DNA of 64,000 nt from JARRKU01 sp963675565 (GCA_963675565.2 CAXXYD010000004.1:1674001-1738000), one strand, 5' to 3'; positions 1 through 8,881 are shown, counted from the stretch's first letter. Notes: generated by a model from the letters alone, not told the origin. Numbers and translations: made by a program.

Positions 1-1109
1 GAATCGATACCTACCTGCGCTATTTCGACGGCTACGGCGGAATATTTGTCCAGATGAATGTCGAAGACACCCGCAACGGGGTGGCGGAATATGTGGCGCA
101 AAAATATGGCGACAAATGCATCATCGAGCTCAAATGGGGACAGGGCGCAAAAGACATCGGCGGAGAAATCCAGGTCACCAGCATCGACTATGCACTCTTC
201 CTGCGAAAACGCGGCTATGTGGTCGATCCCAATCCCGAACTGCCCGAAGTGCAGCAAGCCTATGAAAAAGGCACCATCAAATCATTTGCCCGCCATAGCC
301 GTCTGGGAGGAACCAACCTGAGCTCTGTGGACATGGTTCGCGAAGACTTCATGAAAAGCGTTGACTACCTTCGCAGCCTGGGATTCAAACGGATCTCACT
401 GAAAACCGGCTCCTATGGCATGGAAGAGTTGGCCATGGCCATCAAATTCGCCAGCGATGCCAAAATGGATCTGCTGACCATCGACGGCTCCGGCGGCGGC
501 ACCGGCATGAGCCCCTGGAACATGATGCAGAGCTGGGGCGTGCCGTCCATCAACCTGCATGCCAAAGCTTATGAATACGCCAGTATCCTGGCGGCCAGCG
601 GCCAGAAGGTGGTCGACATGTCGTTTGCCGGCGGCTTCTGCCTGGAAGACAGCATTTTCAAAGCCCTGGCCCTGGGCGCGCCATATACCAAGATGGTCTG
701 CATGGGCAGGGCGGTGATGATTCCCGGCTATTTAGGCGCCAACATCGAAGGCGTCCTGCATCCCGAGCGCAAAGAAGCCATCAGCGGAAACTGGGAGAAG
801 CTGCCCAAATCTATAACGGATTTGGGTACCACCCCGGAAGAACTCTTTGCCTGCTATTTCGATGTGCAGAAAAAAATCGGGGCGGATGAAATGAAACATA
901 TCCCTTATGGCGCCATAGCCTTCTGGACGCTGACAGACAAACTGGGATGCGGTCTTCAGCAATTGATGGCCGGTGCCCGCAAGTTCAACCTGAAACAGGT
1001 TTCGCGCAACGACATCTTCTCCGCAAACCGTGAGACTGAGAGAGAGACCGGTATTGCCCATTGTGCCGACACCAATGACGCGTCTGCCAAGAAAATCCTC
1101 ATGAGCTGA
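1..1109 (+). CDS. FMN-binding glutamate synthase family protein (GltB-like), 5' end missing
   Basis: The reading frame is already open at base 3, before the first ATG at 54, so the gene starts outside the window and only the C-terminal part (about 369 residues) is seen. The segment carries the FMN-barrel signature of the glutamate synthase central domain: RLGGTNLSS, a KTGSYGMEEL stretch, the glycine-rich DGSGGGTGMSPW and the late MGRAVMIPGYLGAN. This is the archaeal-type family that lacks the glutaminase domain and usually works with separate iron-sulfur and reductase partners. Those partners would lie upstream. The C-terminus ends without a cysteine cluster. It converges on the XRE-cupin regulator gene at 1270. 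Whether it makes glutamate or acts as another flavin oxidoreductase cannot be told from this part. Confidence 0.85.
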   Translation, partial: IDTYLRYFDGYGGIFVQMNVEDTRNGVAEYVAQKYGDKCIIELKWGQGAKDIGGEIQVTSIDYALFLRKRGYVVDPNPELPEVQQAYEKGTIKSFARHSRLGGTNLSSVDMVREDFMKSVDYLRSLGFKRISLKTGSYGMEELAMAIKFASDAKMDLLTIDGSGGGTGMSPWNMMQSWGVPSINLHAKAYEYASILAASGQKVVDMSFAGGFCLEDSIFKALALGAPYTKMVCMGRAVMIPGYLGANIEGVLHPERKEAISGNWEKLPKSITDLGTTPEELFACYFDVQKKIGADEMKHIPYGAIAFWTLTDKLGCGLQQLMAGARKFNLKQVSRNDIFSANRETERETGIAHCADTNDASAKKILMS

Positions 1110-1122
1110 CAAGCCACCCGCC

Positions 1123-1142
1123 CCTGCCGGCATGCCGGCAGG
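1123..1142. repeat. 20-bp perfect palindrome between convergent genes
   Basis: The sequence reads CCTGCCGGCA followed by its reverse complement. It sits 14 bases after the stop of the GltB-like gene and is GC-rich, with no adjacent T-run. It may be a weak bidirectional terminator, since the two flanking genes converge, or a dispersed palindromic element. Confidence 0.6.
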
Positions 1143-1269
1143 AGCGGATTAAAGCTCCGGGTCAACGGGGCCCGGCTTTGCGGATGAATATAATCGACAC
1201 CGACAACACCCCGGAAGCGCAGCCATCCCACTGAAGCGGCCGGATTCTGTAATTTGGTTTTCCCGGGCC

Positions 1270-2568
1270 TTACAGCACTTTTATCCAAAGGAGCCGGGCC
1301 GCCTTTTTGCCGGTATTTTTCCACTGCGACGGAATATGCCGGGTCAGATAGACGCTATTTCCAACGTTGAGCCTGCGGACACTATTTTGAAGGGTCACCT
1401 GCAGTTCGCCGTCCAGCACATAACCGAATTCTTCTCCTTTGTGCACAAAAAAATGGGACGAGAGTTTTTTGCCGGCAGCGATCTCCAGAAGGTAGGCTTC
1501 AATGGGGGATTGTATACCCACAGGGAGCAGTTGCCATCCCTTGAGGCTCTCCCGGGGAAAATCAGTGAAACGAACCGCCTTGCCGCCGTCCGTAAAAACA
1601 GAAGGCTCCTGGCCGCCCGATGTCTTTTGAAAAAAATAGCCGGCCTCCACGGAAAGGACCTGCGCCATCTTGAAAAGGCCCGGCAGGGATGGATAAATGA
1701 GGTTGCTCTCAATTTGGGATATCGTGCTGGGCGTAACTCCCACCATACTGGCCAGTTCCTTTTGGTTCATCCCCTGTTTGGTCCTCAATTGCTTGAGGCG
1801 CTGACCCAAATCGAGGCTGGCCGGTACGGTTTTGTCCGTATCAAATGAGACGACGATACCGTCGGCCCAGAACGCGTCCGGTTTATTCAAATTCAGCGGC
1901 GCCCGGTTGTGGGCTTTGACAATGGTCAGGGCGCTCTTGCCCCGTTTGATGGCCAAATCGATGACCACCTGGGCAATTTGGTTGATATTGGCTTTGAGCC
2001 GGCTGGTGTGGGCCCCTTTTTCAATAATCCAATAGGCAATGGTATCCAGTTCATACAACCGCGGGCAGGTGCGTGAGTAAAATTTTAAAATACTGTCTTC
2101 GCCCTGCCACAATTCCTGCATGCCGGTGAGGCTTTCAAAAACAAAACGGACATCACCCTGCAGGTTTTTATGAATACCGTAAAAAGACTCTGCAACCTTT
2201 TCAGGTTTCCACGGCTCGTTGACCTTGACGATCTGATACGGCCACTGGGCGCCGTCCTTTTCATAAAATTTGCTGAAAACGGACGAGCCGTCCCCCTTGC
2301 CATGGGTGAAACAATCCAGAATGGTCAGCTGAGGATCCTCGGCCAGAGGGCCCAGCTCTTCCACCAGGGCCTTGGGGGAACGGTCGAAGGTGGCATAAAT
2401 CAGCGGTTTTGCAGACTTCTGGGAAGCCTGAATGAAATTCAGGGTAAAGGGAAACGCCAGACTGCCGGCTTCGTCATACCAGATGACATTGTCGCCGATA
2501 AAAAGTCCACCCAGGCGCCGGTCCAGCTCTTTGAGTCCCGTGGATACCCGCGTTTTTTCTTTAAACAT
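1270..2568 (-). CDS. Fusion regulator: degenerate KaiC/RecA-like domain + XRE helix-turn-helix + cupin
   Basis: Three modules can be read in 432 residues. Residues 6-230 resemble a KaiC/RadA-type ATPase (RVSTGLKELDRRLGG, then a strand-rich core), but the Walker A loop is lost: DEAGSLAFP replaces the GxxGxGKT pattern. The Walker B strand reads VFESLTG instead of an Asp-containing form, so ATP hydrolysis is doubtful. Residues 254-312 form an XRE-type HTH (LGQRLKQLRTKQGMNQKELA, TPSTISQIE). Residues 355-432 form a single cupin (HFFVHKGEEFGYVLDGEL). XRE-cupin proteins are usually small-molecule-responsive transcription factors; here the extra N-terminal domain may be a sensor or dimerisation module. 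GAGG lies 5 bases before the ATG. The gene converges on the GltB-like gene, so a link to nitrogen metabolism is only inferred. Confidence 0.85.
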   Translation of the reverse strand: MFKEKTRVSTGLKELDRRLGGLFIGDNVIWYDEAGSLAFPFTLNFIQASQKSAKPLIYATFDRSPKALVEELGPLAEDPQLTILDCFTHGKGDGSSVFSKFYEKDGAQWPYQIVKVNEPWKPEKVAESFYGIHKNLQGDVRFVFESLTGMQELWQGEDSILKFYSRTCPRLYELDTIAYWIIEKGAHTSRLKANINQIAQVVIDLAIKRGKSALTIVKAHNRAPLNLNKPDAFWADGIVVSFDTDKTVPASLDLGQRLKQLRTKQGMNQKELASMVGVTPSTISQIESNLIYPSLPGLFKMAQVLSVEAGYFFQKTSGGQEPSVFTDGGKAVRFTDFPRESLKGWQLLPVGIQSPIEAYLLEIAAGKKLSSHFFVHKGEEFGYVLDGELQVTLQNSVRRLNVGNSVYLTRHIPSQWKNTGKKAARLLWIKVL

Positions 2569-2789
2569 AAAACCTCGTACCGATAAACCGGCTTATGGCA
2601 GAACCACTTGCCATTTTTCAAACAAGGTGCGGTGCAGTAACGCCATAGTCAAGTATTGGGGGTTAATGAATTCGCAAAAATCATTCGCAATCCACGAACC
2701 CGGATCCTCAGCTTATCACGGCGATAGCCGCTTTCTCAGCCTTTTTTTAATCTATTCTATCGGGAAACCCGTATGGCGGGCGCCGAACT

Positions 2790-3011
2790 TCAGGATCGAT
2801 CCGGCCATTGGGCATTTTTGCGCTCTTGAACCCGGTAACAAAAACGCGCCCACTCGAATTCCCGGCCCGATATGGGGCAGCGCAACCCCACCTTCGCCTC
2901 GCTGACTTTGACGACCTCCCAGTCGCCGTGGCGTTTTCCGCCTTCGATGCGGATCTTTTGCCCGACCACAAAGGGGTAGGGTTCAAAAACAGTGACATTG
3001 TGCTGGACCAT
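2790..3011 (-). CDS. Conserved small hypothetical protein (73 aa)
   Basis: A short soluble protein with a strand-rich middle (GQKIRIEGGKRHGDWEVVKV) and a C-terminal part with two cysteines (LRCPISGREFEWARFCYRV). The body looks like a small barrel or SH3-like fold. A strong Shine-Dalgarno GAAAGGAG lies 6 bases before the ATG, which supports translation. It follows the DUF401 permease gene by 34 bases on the same strand and is probably cotranscribed with it. Function is unknown. A longer reading frame on the same strand (2747-3091) lacks these features. Confidence 0.65.
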   Translation of the reverse strand: MVQHNVTVFEPYPFVVGQKIRIEGGKRHGDWEVVKVSEAKVGLRCPISGREFEWARFCYRVQERKNAQWPDRS

Positions 3012-3045
3012 GATCGACTCCTTTCAGACCGCGAAAAATCGCGGT

Positions 3046-4353
3046 TTAACCCAGGAAACGGCATAGCAGACCAAAATAGCCTGCGCAGCAAACCAGCAGC
3101 ACCAAAACAGGCACACGCATCTGTCGGTACACCGGCAGCAGAGACGTTTCAAAATACGCATTGGACAGCAGGAGGCAAAGGTGCAGGGGCGAGACCAGCA
3201 CGCCCGCGAATCCGCTGGCCAGGGCCAGCATCATGTAAGGCATCATGAGATGAGACTGCCCCAATGTCTGAATCAATGAAATCAGAATGGGAAACGTCGC
3301 CCCCACAAAGGCGATGGTAATACCGGCCACACCGCCCACAAGAAACGGCAGCGCCATGCTGATGGGCATCAGCGGAATGCGCCAGCGCAGCATCTCGCGG
3401 CTGATCTGCGCCACTGCGCCGCAGTCTTCCAGAACCCCTTTGAAAATCAGGATGGCCGCCACCATAAAAATCATTTTCAACATGGCCGGCTGGGCCACAA
3501 GGTCCCAGCGCCGGCGCCAACCCATACCGTTTCGCCGCCAGACCCACACAATAGCGGCCAGCAGGGCGACGATCAAGCCCAATTCTTTTTCCACCTGGTT
3601 CAGCGGTGACGGCATTCGGCCGGATGCCGCCAGACCCAGCCCCAGTCCGCCGGCGATCACCCAGGCGATGGGGGCCAGTTCCCGCAAAAAAGGACGAATG
3701 GCGCGGCTGAAAGGCTCGCCATCAGGGCCGTTGGGCACCCGGAAAAAAGCCACCTTGCGGATGGGCCAATAGCCGGCAACTACCACCACGGCCGTCAAGG
3801 GAAAAGTATAGAACACCAGCGTCCACAAATTCACATCGGCCAGGGCGGTGGTCAGCAAAATACCCGGATAAAGCGGCCACCAGTACTCCCAGATATGACG
3901 GAACCAGTAATTGACATAGCTGAGCTGCGCGGCAGGCAGTTTGTGGTTCTGCCCGATACGCTTCACCATGGGCGCTGAAAAAACGGCCCCGCCGGGCATG
4001 GGCAGCAGGCCGATGAGGGCCGGAAATACCACCAGATTGATCCTGGGCCAGGGAATCAGCCCCTGGAAACGGTCCAGCAGCCGGGCCATCTGCCCGCTGC
4101 GCTCCAGGCTGTGGCTCAACACCAGGATCAGACCCACCACCAGGGTCAGGCCCACTGTTTTGGGGTGGGATAGCGAGGCCCATACCGAGTGCGCCACGCT
4201 GGCCGGGGGCATGGCAAACAGCGCCCCCATGGCAAGGGCGCCAACCAGGAAAGCGTTGCCCAGCATCCATTTGCGCTTGATGGCCGCCAAAATTAGAATG
4301 AAACTGATCAGAATCCGAACAATGGCCGGAATACTCTCCACTAAATTCAACAT
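3046..4353 (-). CDS. DUF401 family integral membrane permease
   Basis: A 435-residue membrane protein with about ten hydrophobic segments. The conserved block of the DUF401 family is visible near residues 113-165: GLLPMPGGAVFSAPMV followed by NYWFRHIWEYWWPLYPG. The family is related to ArsB/NhaD and GntP-like ion transporters, but its substrate is not established. The start codon lies only 6 bases after the stop of the OmpA-type lipoprotein gene and has no clear Shine-Dalgarno, which suggests translational coupling. The small gene at 2790 follows in the same unit. Confidence 0.85.
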   Translation of the reverse strand: MLNLVESIPAIVRILISFILILAAIKRKWMLGNAFLVGALAMGALFAMPPASVAHSVWASLSHPKTVGLTLVVGLILVLSHSLERSGQMARLLDRFQGLIPWPRINLVVFPALIGLLPMPGGAVFSAPMVKRIGQNHKLPAAQLSYVNYWFRHIWEYWWPLYPGILLTTALADVNLWTLVFYTFPLTAVVVVAGYWPIRKVAFFRVPNGPDGEPFSRAIRPFLRELAPIAWVIAGGLGLGLAASGRMPSPLNQVEKELGLIVALLAAIVWVWRRNGMGWRRRWDLVAQPAMLKMIFMVAAILIFKGVLEDCGAVAQISREMLRWRIPLMPISMALPFLVGGVAGITIAFVGATFPILISLIQTLGQSHLMMPYMMLALASGFAGVLVSPLHLCLLLSNAYFETSLLPVYRQMRVPVLVLLVCCAGYFGLLCRFLG

Positions 4354-4359
4354 GCGAAT

Positions 4360-5034
4360 TTACTGGGCGACGACCGGGCTAATTTGAATAGTCACCCTTC
4401 GGTTCTGGGTGCGTCCTTCCGGTGTGTCATTGCTGGCAATGGGCTGGGCCTCCCCCATGCCGGCCAGCAGCAGTCGGGCCGGCAGGATACCCTGGCTGGA
4501 AAGATACTCTGCCACGCTGCGGGCGCGGTTTTCGGACAGTTGCTGGTTGTAGCTTTCGCTGCCCACGCTGTCAGTGTGTCCCACCACGTCCACGGTGGTC
4601 TTGTCGTACTCTTTCAGCACCAGCGCCACGGCGTTGAGCACACCGTAGAAATCGGCGTTGATATTGGGTGAGCCCGAGGCAAAAGTGACATTGCCCGGCA
4701 TGTTGAGCACGATCTGATCGCCCGCCCGGGTCACGCTGACCCCGGAATTGCGCAGCCGCTGCCGAAGTTTGGCCTCCTGAACGTCCATATAATAGCCCAC
4801 ACCGCCGCCGGCGGCGGCGCCCAGGCCGGCACCGATAAGGGCGTTACGCTGCCGGTTCTTGCTGTCGGCGGTGAGTAGGCCGATCACCGCACCGCTTGCG
4901 GCACCGATACCGGCGCCTATGGCCAGCTTACTGGTCTGTTTTTCATCAGTGTAGGGATTGACCGTGCTGCATGCCGATACGGCAAACAAAAGGCCAATGA
5001 ATAGCGCAGCAGACTTCATCGCATGGAATTTCAT
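4360..5034 (-). CDS. OmpA-family lipoprotein with glycine-zipper segment (YiaD-like)
   Basis: The N-terminus is a lipoprotein signal (hydrophobic core, then AVSAC with Cys22). Residues 38-90 contain alternating small residues typical of glycine-zipper membrane-associated helices (GAGIGAASGAVIG, GAGLGAAAGGG). Residues 108-220 form an OmpA C-like peptidoglycan-binding domain: a start like NMPGNVTFASGS, then VDVVGHTDSVGSESYNQQLS with the diagnostic Asp/Ser region, NRARSVAEYL and TPEGRTQNRRV. It should anchor the outer membrane to peptidoglycan. A GGAGG site precedes the ATG. It leads a three-gene unit with the DUF401 permease. Confidence 0.9.
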   Translation of the reverse strand: MKFHAMKSAALFIGLLFAVSACSTVNPYTDEKQTSKLAIGAGIGAASGAVIGLLTADSKNRQRNALIGAGLGAAAGGGVGYYMDVQEAKLRQRLRNSGVSVTRAGDQIVLNMPGNVTFASGSPNINADFYGVLNAVALVLKEYDKTTVDVVGHTDSVGSESYNQQLSENRARSVAEYLSSQGILPARLLLAGMGEAQPIASNDTPEGRTQNRRVTIQISPVVAQ

Positions 5035-5240
5035 GAAAACCTCCGTTTTTTATAGTTCCCAACCAAGCTGAATGGAGGAGAGGGCCTGCATACTCCTCAA
5101 AACAGTATAAATTTAAAATGAGCGGCAAATGCTTTCCCGCCTCTAACTGAGTGTCGCTTTATCTCAATGGCACCAATAATCGCAACGCATAAAACCATAG
5201 TTGCTCCCTTGTGACAATGCAATTTCTTATTCAGCCTAAT

Positions 5241-5272
5241 AAAAAACCCCCGGGATTTGATTCCCGGGGGTT
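5241..5272 (-). terminator. Rho-independent terminator of the FadL-type porin gene
   Basis: A perfect 11-bp stem (AACCCCCGGGA and its complement, loop TTTGAT) is followed on the minus strand by six T residues. It lies just after the stop of the porin gene at 5290. Confidence 0.9.
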
Positions 5273-5289
5273 GGATCAATCAGGTCCGA

Positions 5290-6579
5290 TCAAAAGTGAT
5301 ACTGGAGACCCAAAGAAAATGCGGTAACATGTTTTTCTAGCTCGGTGCCTTCAGGTGCCCGTGATGTAAAAGTATCTGTAGTTACCGAATCATAGCTGAC
5401 ATCCGTATAACCGAAGCTGATTTGCCATTGAGGCGTGGGGCTGAAAACAACGCCGACGCCAATGGTGTGAGCATCCAGTTCGGGGGCTTCCACAAGCAGA
5501 CTTTCAGGCTCTATATCCACAATGTCCGTGTGCAAATAACCGATGCTGGCTCTCCACTGAGGATTAAACGTATAGGTGAGACTGGCCCCAACTTCCCAGC
5601 TGTCCCCCTCATCTCCAGTAAAACGCACGCCTTCCCATTCGGCCGCACTTTCCAGATAACGGGTATAGTCCACTTCAACACGGATTTTTGGGGTGAACGC
5701 ATAAGACACGCCCAGCCCGATCAAACCGGGCAGGTCTTCGCGCTCTTTGGTTCCGTCGAGCCATCCGACATTGGTGGTAATAAGATTTCCCGGTGAGTTG
5801 TCTTCAGACACATCCGATTCATAATCCAGCTCGGTATTGGACTGATACAAAAATCCAATATTGAGTTTGTCTGAGGGTGCTATGTTCAGTCCCAGGAAAT
5901 ACCCTAAGCCGGTGGCATTTCTTTCCAGGTCAACGCTGTAGGAGGCTGTTAACAGATTCACTTGACCGGTAAACTCCTGATGCGCATCAACGTAACGCAA
6001 TCCACCAGAAACGGAAAACATATCGTTGATTTGGTACGCACCCCCGAGGGTGTATGCAATATCGAAGCTCTTGGCATCCAGACGCTGGTTTTCGAAAGCA
6101 GCTCCCAGGCCATTGAGGATAAAAGCGGTGCCCAAAGCTGCTGTTCGTGCATTTCCCTCGTCATACTTGACCGTTCCGCCACCGCCTGGAATAGTAACGG
6201 CAAAAAACCCGCTCCATTTGTCTTCTTTATACACCGCAAAAAGCCCCGGAACGATGGATGGCTCATCGCTTGAATAGTCGCCCTCCATGCCCGTTACCAA
6301 CGAATACGGAAAGGTGGTCTGGGTGGACACATCGTTACTGTAGTCCTTGTTGATATAGAGCACATCACCCTTCAGATAAATCCCGTTTTCCATCTTCATC
6401 ACGCCGGCAGGATTGTAGGCCACGATATCCGCGGCATCGGTGGATGCGTGCCGGGTCAACGAACGGAAGTAATCGGCGCTCAAATTGGACTTGTTGATAA
6501 TGCCGCCAGCCAGCAGCGGTGATGCCGATGCGCAAAGCAGCCCCATCACAGCCAAACCTATAACCATCTTTTTCATCAT
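5290..6579 (-). CDS. OmpP1/FadL-type outer membrane transport protein
   Basis: The product has a Sec signal peptide (MKKMVIGLAVMGLL to ASPLLAGG) and then about 400 residues of alternating beta strands, ending in the aromatic residue (LQYHF) expected of an outer membrane barrel. NPAGVMKMENG near the N-terminus and the run of strands are typical of the FadL/TodX family, which lets long-chain fatty acids or other hydrophobic compounds through the outer membrane. Length (429 aa) is normal. I chose the ATGATG at 6579/6576 because a GGGAGGG Shine-Dalgarno lies 4-7 bases upstream; a longer frame begins at 6615. It is monocistronic, with a terminator downstream and a palindrome-overlapped promoter candidate upstream. 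Confidence 0.87.
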   Translation of the reverse strand: MMKKMVIGLAVMGLLCASASPLLAGGIINKSNLSADYFRSLTRHASTDAADIVAYNPAGVMKMENGIYLKGDVLYINKDYSNDVSTQTTFPYSLVTGMEGDYSSDEPSIVPGLFAVYKEDKWSGFFAVTIPGGGGTVKYDEGNARTAALGTAFILNGLGAAFENQRLDAKSFDIAYTLGGAYQINDMFSVSGGLRYVDAHQEFTGQVNLLTASYSVDLERNATGLGYFLGLNIAPSDKLNIGFLYQSNTELDYESDVSEDNSPGNLITTNVGWLDGTKEREDLPGLIGLGVSYAFTPKIRVEVDYTRYLESAAEWEGVRFTGDEGDSWEVGASLTYTFNPQWRASIGYLHTDIVDIEPESLLVEAPELDAHTIGVGVVFSPTPQWQISFGYTDVSYDSVTTDTFTSRAPEGTELEKHVTAFSLGLQYHF

Positions 6580-6800
6580 CTGTCCCTCCCTCATTTGGTA
6601 AAACATGAATCGCAACCGGTGCAGATCGACCTGCCCCTGTTCGCCCCCAACTTATTCGTTTATATGCAAATCCGAAGAATATATACAGGATGATGACGCA
6701 AAGACGCCAGCCAACGGCATCTTCAGGTGGTCCGAATTCGACGCAGGACGCTTTTTCAGGACCCTGCCCCATTGCCGCAAACGGACTTTACACAGCATTT

Positions 6801-6830
6801 GGTTAGTATACTAACTATAGCCTTTGTGCA
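6801..6830 (-). promoter_or_regulatory. Candidate promoter with 14-bp palindromic operator upstream of the FadL-type gene
   Basis: GTTAGTATACTAAC (6801-6814) is a perfect 14-bp palindrome. On the minus strand it covers a possible -10 box (TATACT, 6804-6809), with TTGCAC at 6825-6830 as a possible -35 and a 15-base spacer. A repressor binding here would block transcription of the porin gene about 220 bases downstream. The rest of the 6580-6953 gap shows only the hisA terminator candidate. Confidence 0.45.
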
Positions 6831-6919
6831 ACAAAAAAATTCTGCGCAATGGAATATATATAACAGTAATTAAATGATATTTATTCATTCGTCAACTGTA
6901 CCGAACGGACCGGCCGTCT

Positions 6920-6947
6920 AAAAAAATGGCCTCCCGCGAAGCGGGCG
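6920..6947 (-). terminator. Probable terminator of hisA
   Basis: On the minus strand a short hairpin (CCCGC, loop TTC, GCGGG) is followed by AGGCCA and seven T residues, shortly after the hisA stop at 6954. The stem is short and the T-run is offset, so confidence is moderate. Confidence 0.5.
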
Positions 6948-6953
6948 AGCGCT

Positions 6954-7724
6954 TCACGAATGGACCGGCCCGTATCTTTTGGCCAGGGAATCATAACACA
7001 GCCCGCTGCCGCCGAACAGGTCCAGGGCGCTGCCGACGGTGAAATCCACGCAGCCCCGGCCCAGTTGCTCCACAGCCTGAATATCCGCCACGCTCTGAAT
7101 GCCCCCGGCATAGGTTATGGGAATCTTCCCCCATCGGCCCAGAATTTCTACCAGCGGCGCCTCGATGCCACGGCATTGCCCCTCGACATCCACACCATGA
7201 ACCAGGTATTCGCAACAAAACCCGGAAAGGCGCTCCAAGAGCCGGAACGTGATGCGTTCGCGGGTAAAGGTCTGCCAGCGATCGGTAACGATGAAATAGT
7301 CATTGCCCCGACGGCGGCAACTCAGATCCAGGACCAATCGCCGGGTACCGATCCTCTCGGAAAGGGATTGCAGTCGCATCTCATTGACCGTGCCGTCATG
7401 AAATATCCAGGAGGTAACGATCACCGCAGCCGCCCCTGCATCGATCCAGGCCGCCGCGTTGTCGATGGTGATGCCGCCTCCGATCTGAAGCCCTTCGGGC
7501 CAAGCCTGCAGCGCTGCCCGTGCGGCGTCCTGATTCCCGGGCCCCAATTGAATGACATGCCCGCCCGCAAGACCGTCCCGGCGATAAAGGGATGCATACC
7601 ACTGTGCCGGGCGGCTCGCTTCGAAGTTGGTGCGCAGGGAGTCTTTATTGTCATCGGAAAGCGTTGCCCCGACGATTTGTTTGACCTTGCCCTGGTGCAG
7701 ATCAATGCACGGCCTGAATCGCAT
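6954..7724 (-). CDS. hisA: Eukaryotic-type phosphoribosylformimino-AICAR ribotide isomerase (HisA)
   Basis: The 256-residue protein starts MRFRPCIDLHQGKVKQIVG, which matches the plant/fungal HIS6-type HisA rather than the usual bacterial one. It keeps the TIM-barrel phosphate sites (QIGGGITIDNA near residue 80 and ITYAGGIQSV near residue 205) and acid residues at the first strand (CIDL) and at the centre (VLDLSCRRRG). The enzyme converts ProFAR to PRFAR in histidine synthesis. I chose the ATG at 7724 because homologues begin there; the frame stays open to 7859. It stands alone, with no other his gene in the window, which fits a gene acquired or kept separately from the his operon. Confidence 0.85.
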   Translation of the reverse strand: MRFRPCIDLHQGKVKQIVGATLSDDNKDSLRTNFEASRPAQWYASLYRRDGLAGGHVIQLGPGNQDAARAALQAWPEGLQIGGGITIDNAAAWIDAGAAAVIVTSWIFHDGTVNEMRLQSLSERIGTRRLVLDLSCRRRGNDYFIVTDRWQTFTRERITFRLLERLSGFCCEYLVHGVDVEGQCRGIEAPLVEILGRWGKIPITYAGGIQSVADIQAVEQLGRGCVDFTVGSALDLFGGSGLCYDSLAKRYGPVHS

Positions 7725-7976
7725 GATGTGCCGACACTCCTCGATTTGCCATCTACCCAAGCGGTACAGCGCTTTATAATGGAGAACCAGACCCCGCAGG
7801 GTCCGGTGATGAAAACAAACGCCAGATCTTATATTGCCCCGAGACGCTGCCAAGAGCAATGTTTTTCTGGTTCTTGCGGGTGGACCGGAACAATGCCTTT
7901 AAGCATCCACGGACCCGGCGGCGTTTTCTGCTGAGCGCCATTTGTTCCGTGTACTCTGAATGGCAACTTTTTTTCT

Positions 7977-8004
7977 TTGCCAAAGAACAAACGAGCGCTA
8001 TATT
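7977..8004 (+). promoter_or_regulatory. Candidate sigma-70 promoter in the 7725-8143 gap
   Basis: TTGCCA and TATATT are separated by 16 bases, about 140 bases before the lipoprotein gene at 8144. The gap of 419 bases between hisA and the divergent lipoprotein gene otherwise shows no gene or structure I can support. Confidence 0.35.
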
Positions 8005-8143
8005 AGATACCATATGCGGGTACCTTGCCGAAAAGCGGGTGTAACAGGCCGTTGACTCCGGTATCGTCACGCTGTAATGGCTGTTGCCAGGATGATCTTA
8101 ACCCGGCGCTTAATAGGACACTGACAGACAAAGAGAGGCTCTC

Positions 8144-8881
8144 ATGACAAATCGCCTGAGGATTATACCGATCGGTTTCGTTGTTCTGTTCGTGCTTGCG
8201 GCTTGCAGCACGGCTTACAAGGCCCAGCCGCTGCCCTTCAAAGCCCCGACCGCCTATAACAACAGTGTTTCCGTCGTTGGCGCCCAGATCGGTGCACGTG
8301 CCTTTGTGGACAGCCAGGAGGCCCGCAAAGCCTTTGGATTCGACATTCGCGGCGCCGGCATGCTGCCTGTGCAGATCGCTTTTGACAACCAGGGGCCTTA
8401 CACCTTGGAGATCAACCCGGGCCAAACCTTTCTGGAAGATGCCGAGGGCAACTTGTGGCCCATTTTGACCGACAAATTCGCTTATGAGCGGGCCACCAAA
8501 TATGCCCAGACCAACAAAATTTTCAAGGAAGGGGCCTACAGCGGGTTTCTGGGGGCTACCGCCGGCGCCGTCATCGGGGCAGCCGTAGGGATCGTTACTG
8601 GCGAGGACGTATTGCGCACGGCCGGAGAGGGTGCTGTCATCGGGGGTGCGGGCGGCGCGGTTTTAGGCGGCGCCTCGGCAGGGGCGGACCCCAATGGTGC
8701 CCGGTCCATGATCGTGCGCGACCTGAAGGACAAGTCTCTGGAAAACAAATCCATTACCCCGGGCAATCTGGCCCATGGCATTATCTTTTTTCCCGGAGAA
8801 GCCAAATCGGCCCGCCAGTTGCGGCTCCAGCTCATAGAGCGCGGCAGCGGAAAAATTCATACGGTTTTTTTAGGCTTTTGA
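8144..8881 (+). CDS. Lipoprotein of unknown function with glycine-zipper segment
   Basis: A lipoprotein signal ends in VLAAC with Cys21. Residues 40-115 look like a beta-rich domain (GARAFVDSQEARKAFGFDIRG, YTLEINPGQTFLEDAEG), followed by a long small-residue segment around residues 130-185 (GATAGAVIGAAVGIV, GAGGAVLGGASAGA). The C-terminal part returns to strands. The pattern suggests an envelope lipoprotein that associates with or inserts into the outer membrane. An AGAGAGG Shine-Dalgarno precedes the ATG. The 3' end overlaps the convergent gene at 8870 by 12 bases. No known function is recognised. Confidence 0.7.
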   Translation: MTNRLRIIPIGFVVLFVLAACSTAYKAQPLPFKAPTAYNNSVSVVGAQIGARAFVDSQEARKAFGFDIRGAGMLPVQIAFDNQGPYTLEINPGQTFLEDAEGNLWPILTDKFAYERATKYAQTNKIFKEGAYSGFLGATAGAVIGAAVGIVTGEDVLRTAGEGAVIGGAGGAVLGGASAGADPNGARSMIVRDLKDKSLENKSITPGNLAHGIIFFPGEAKSARQLRLQLIERGSGKIHTVFLGF

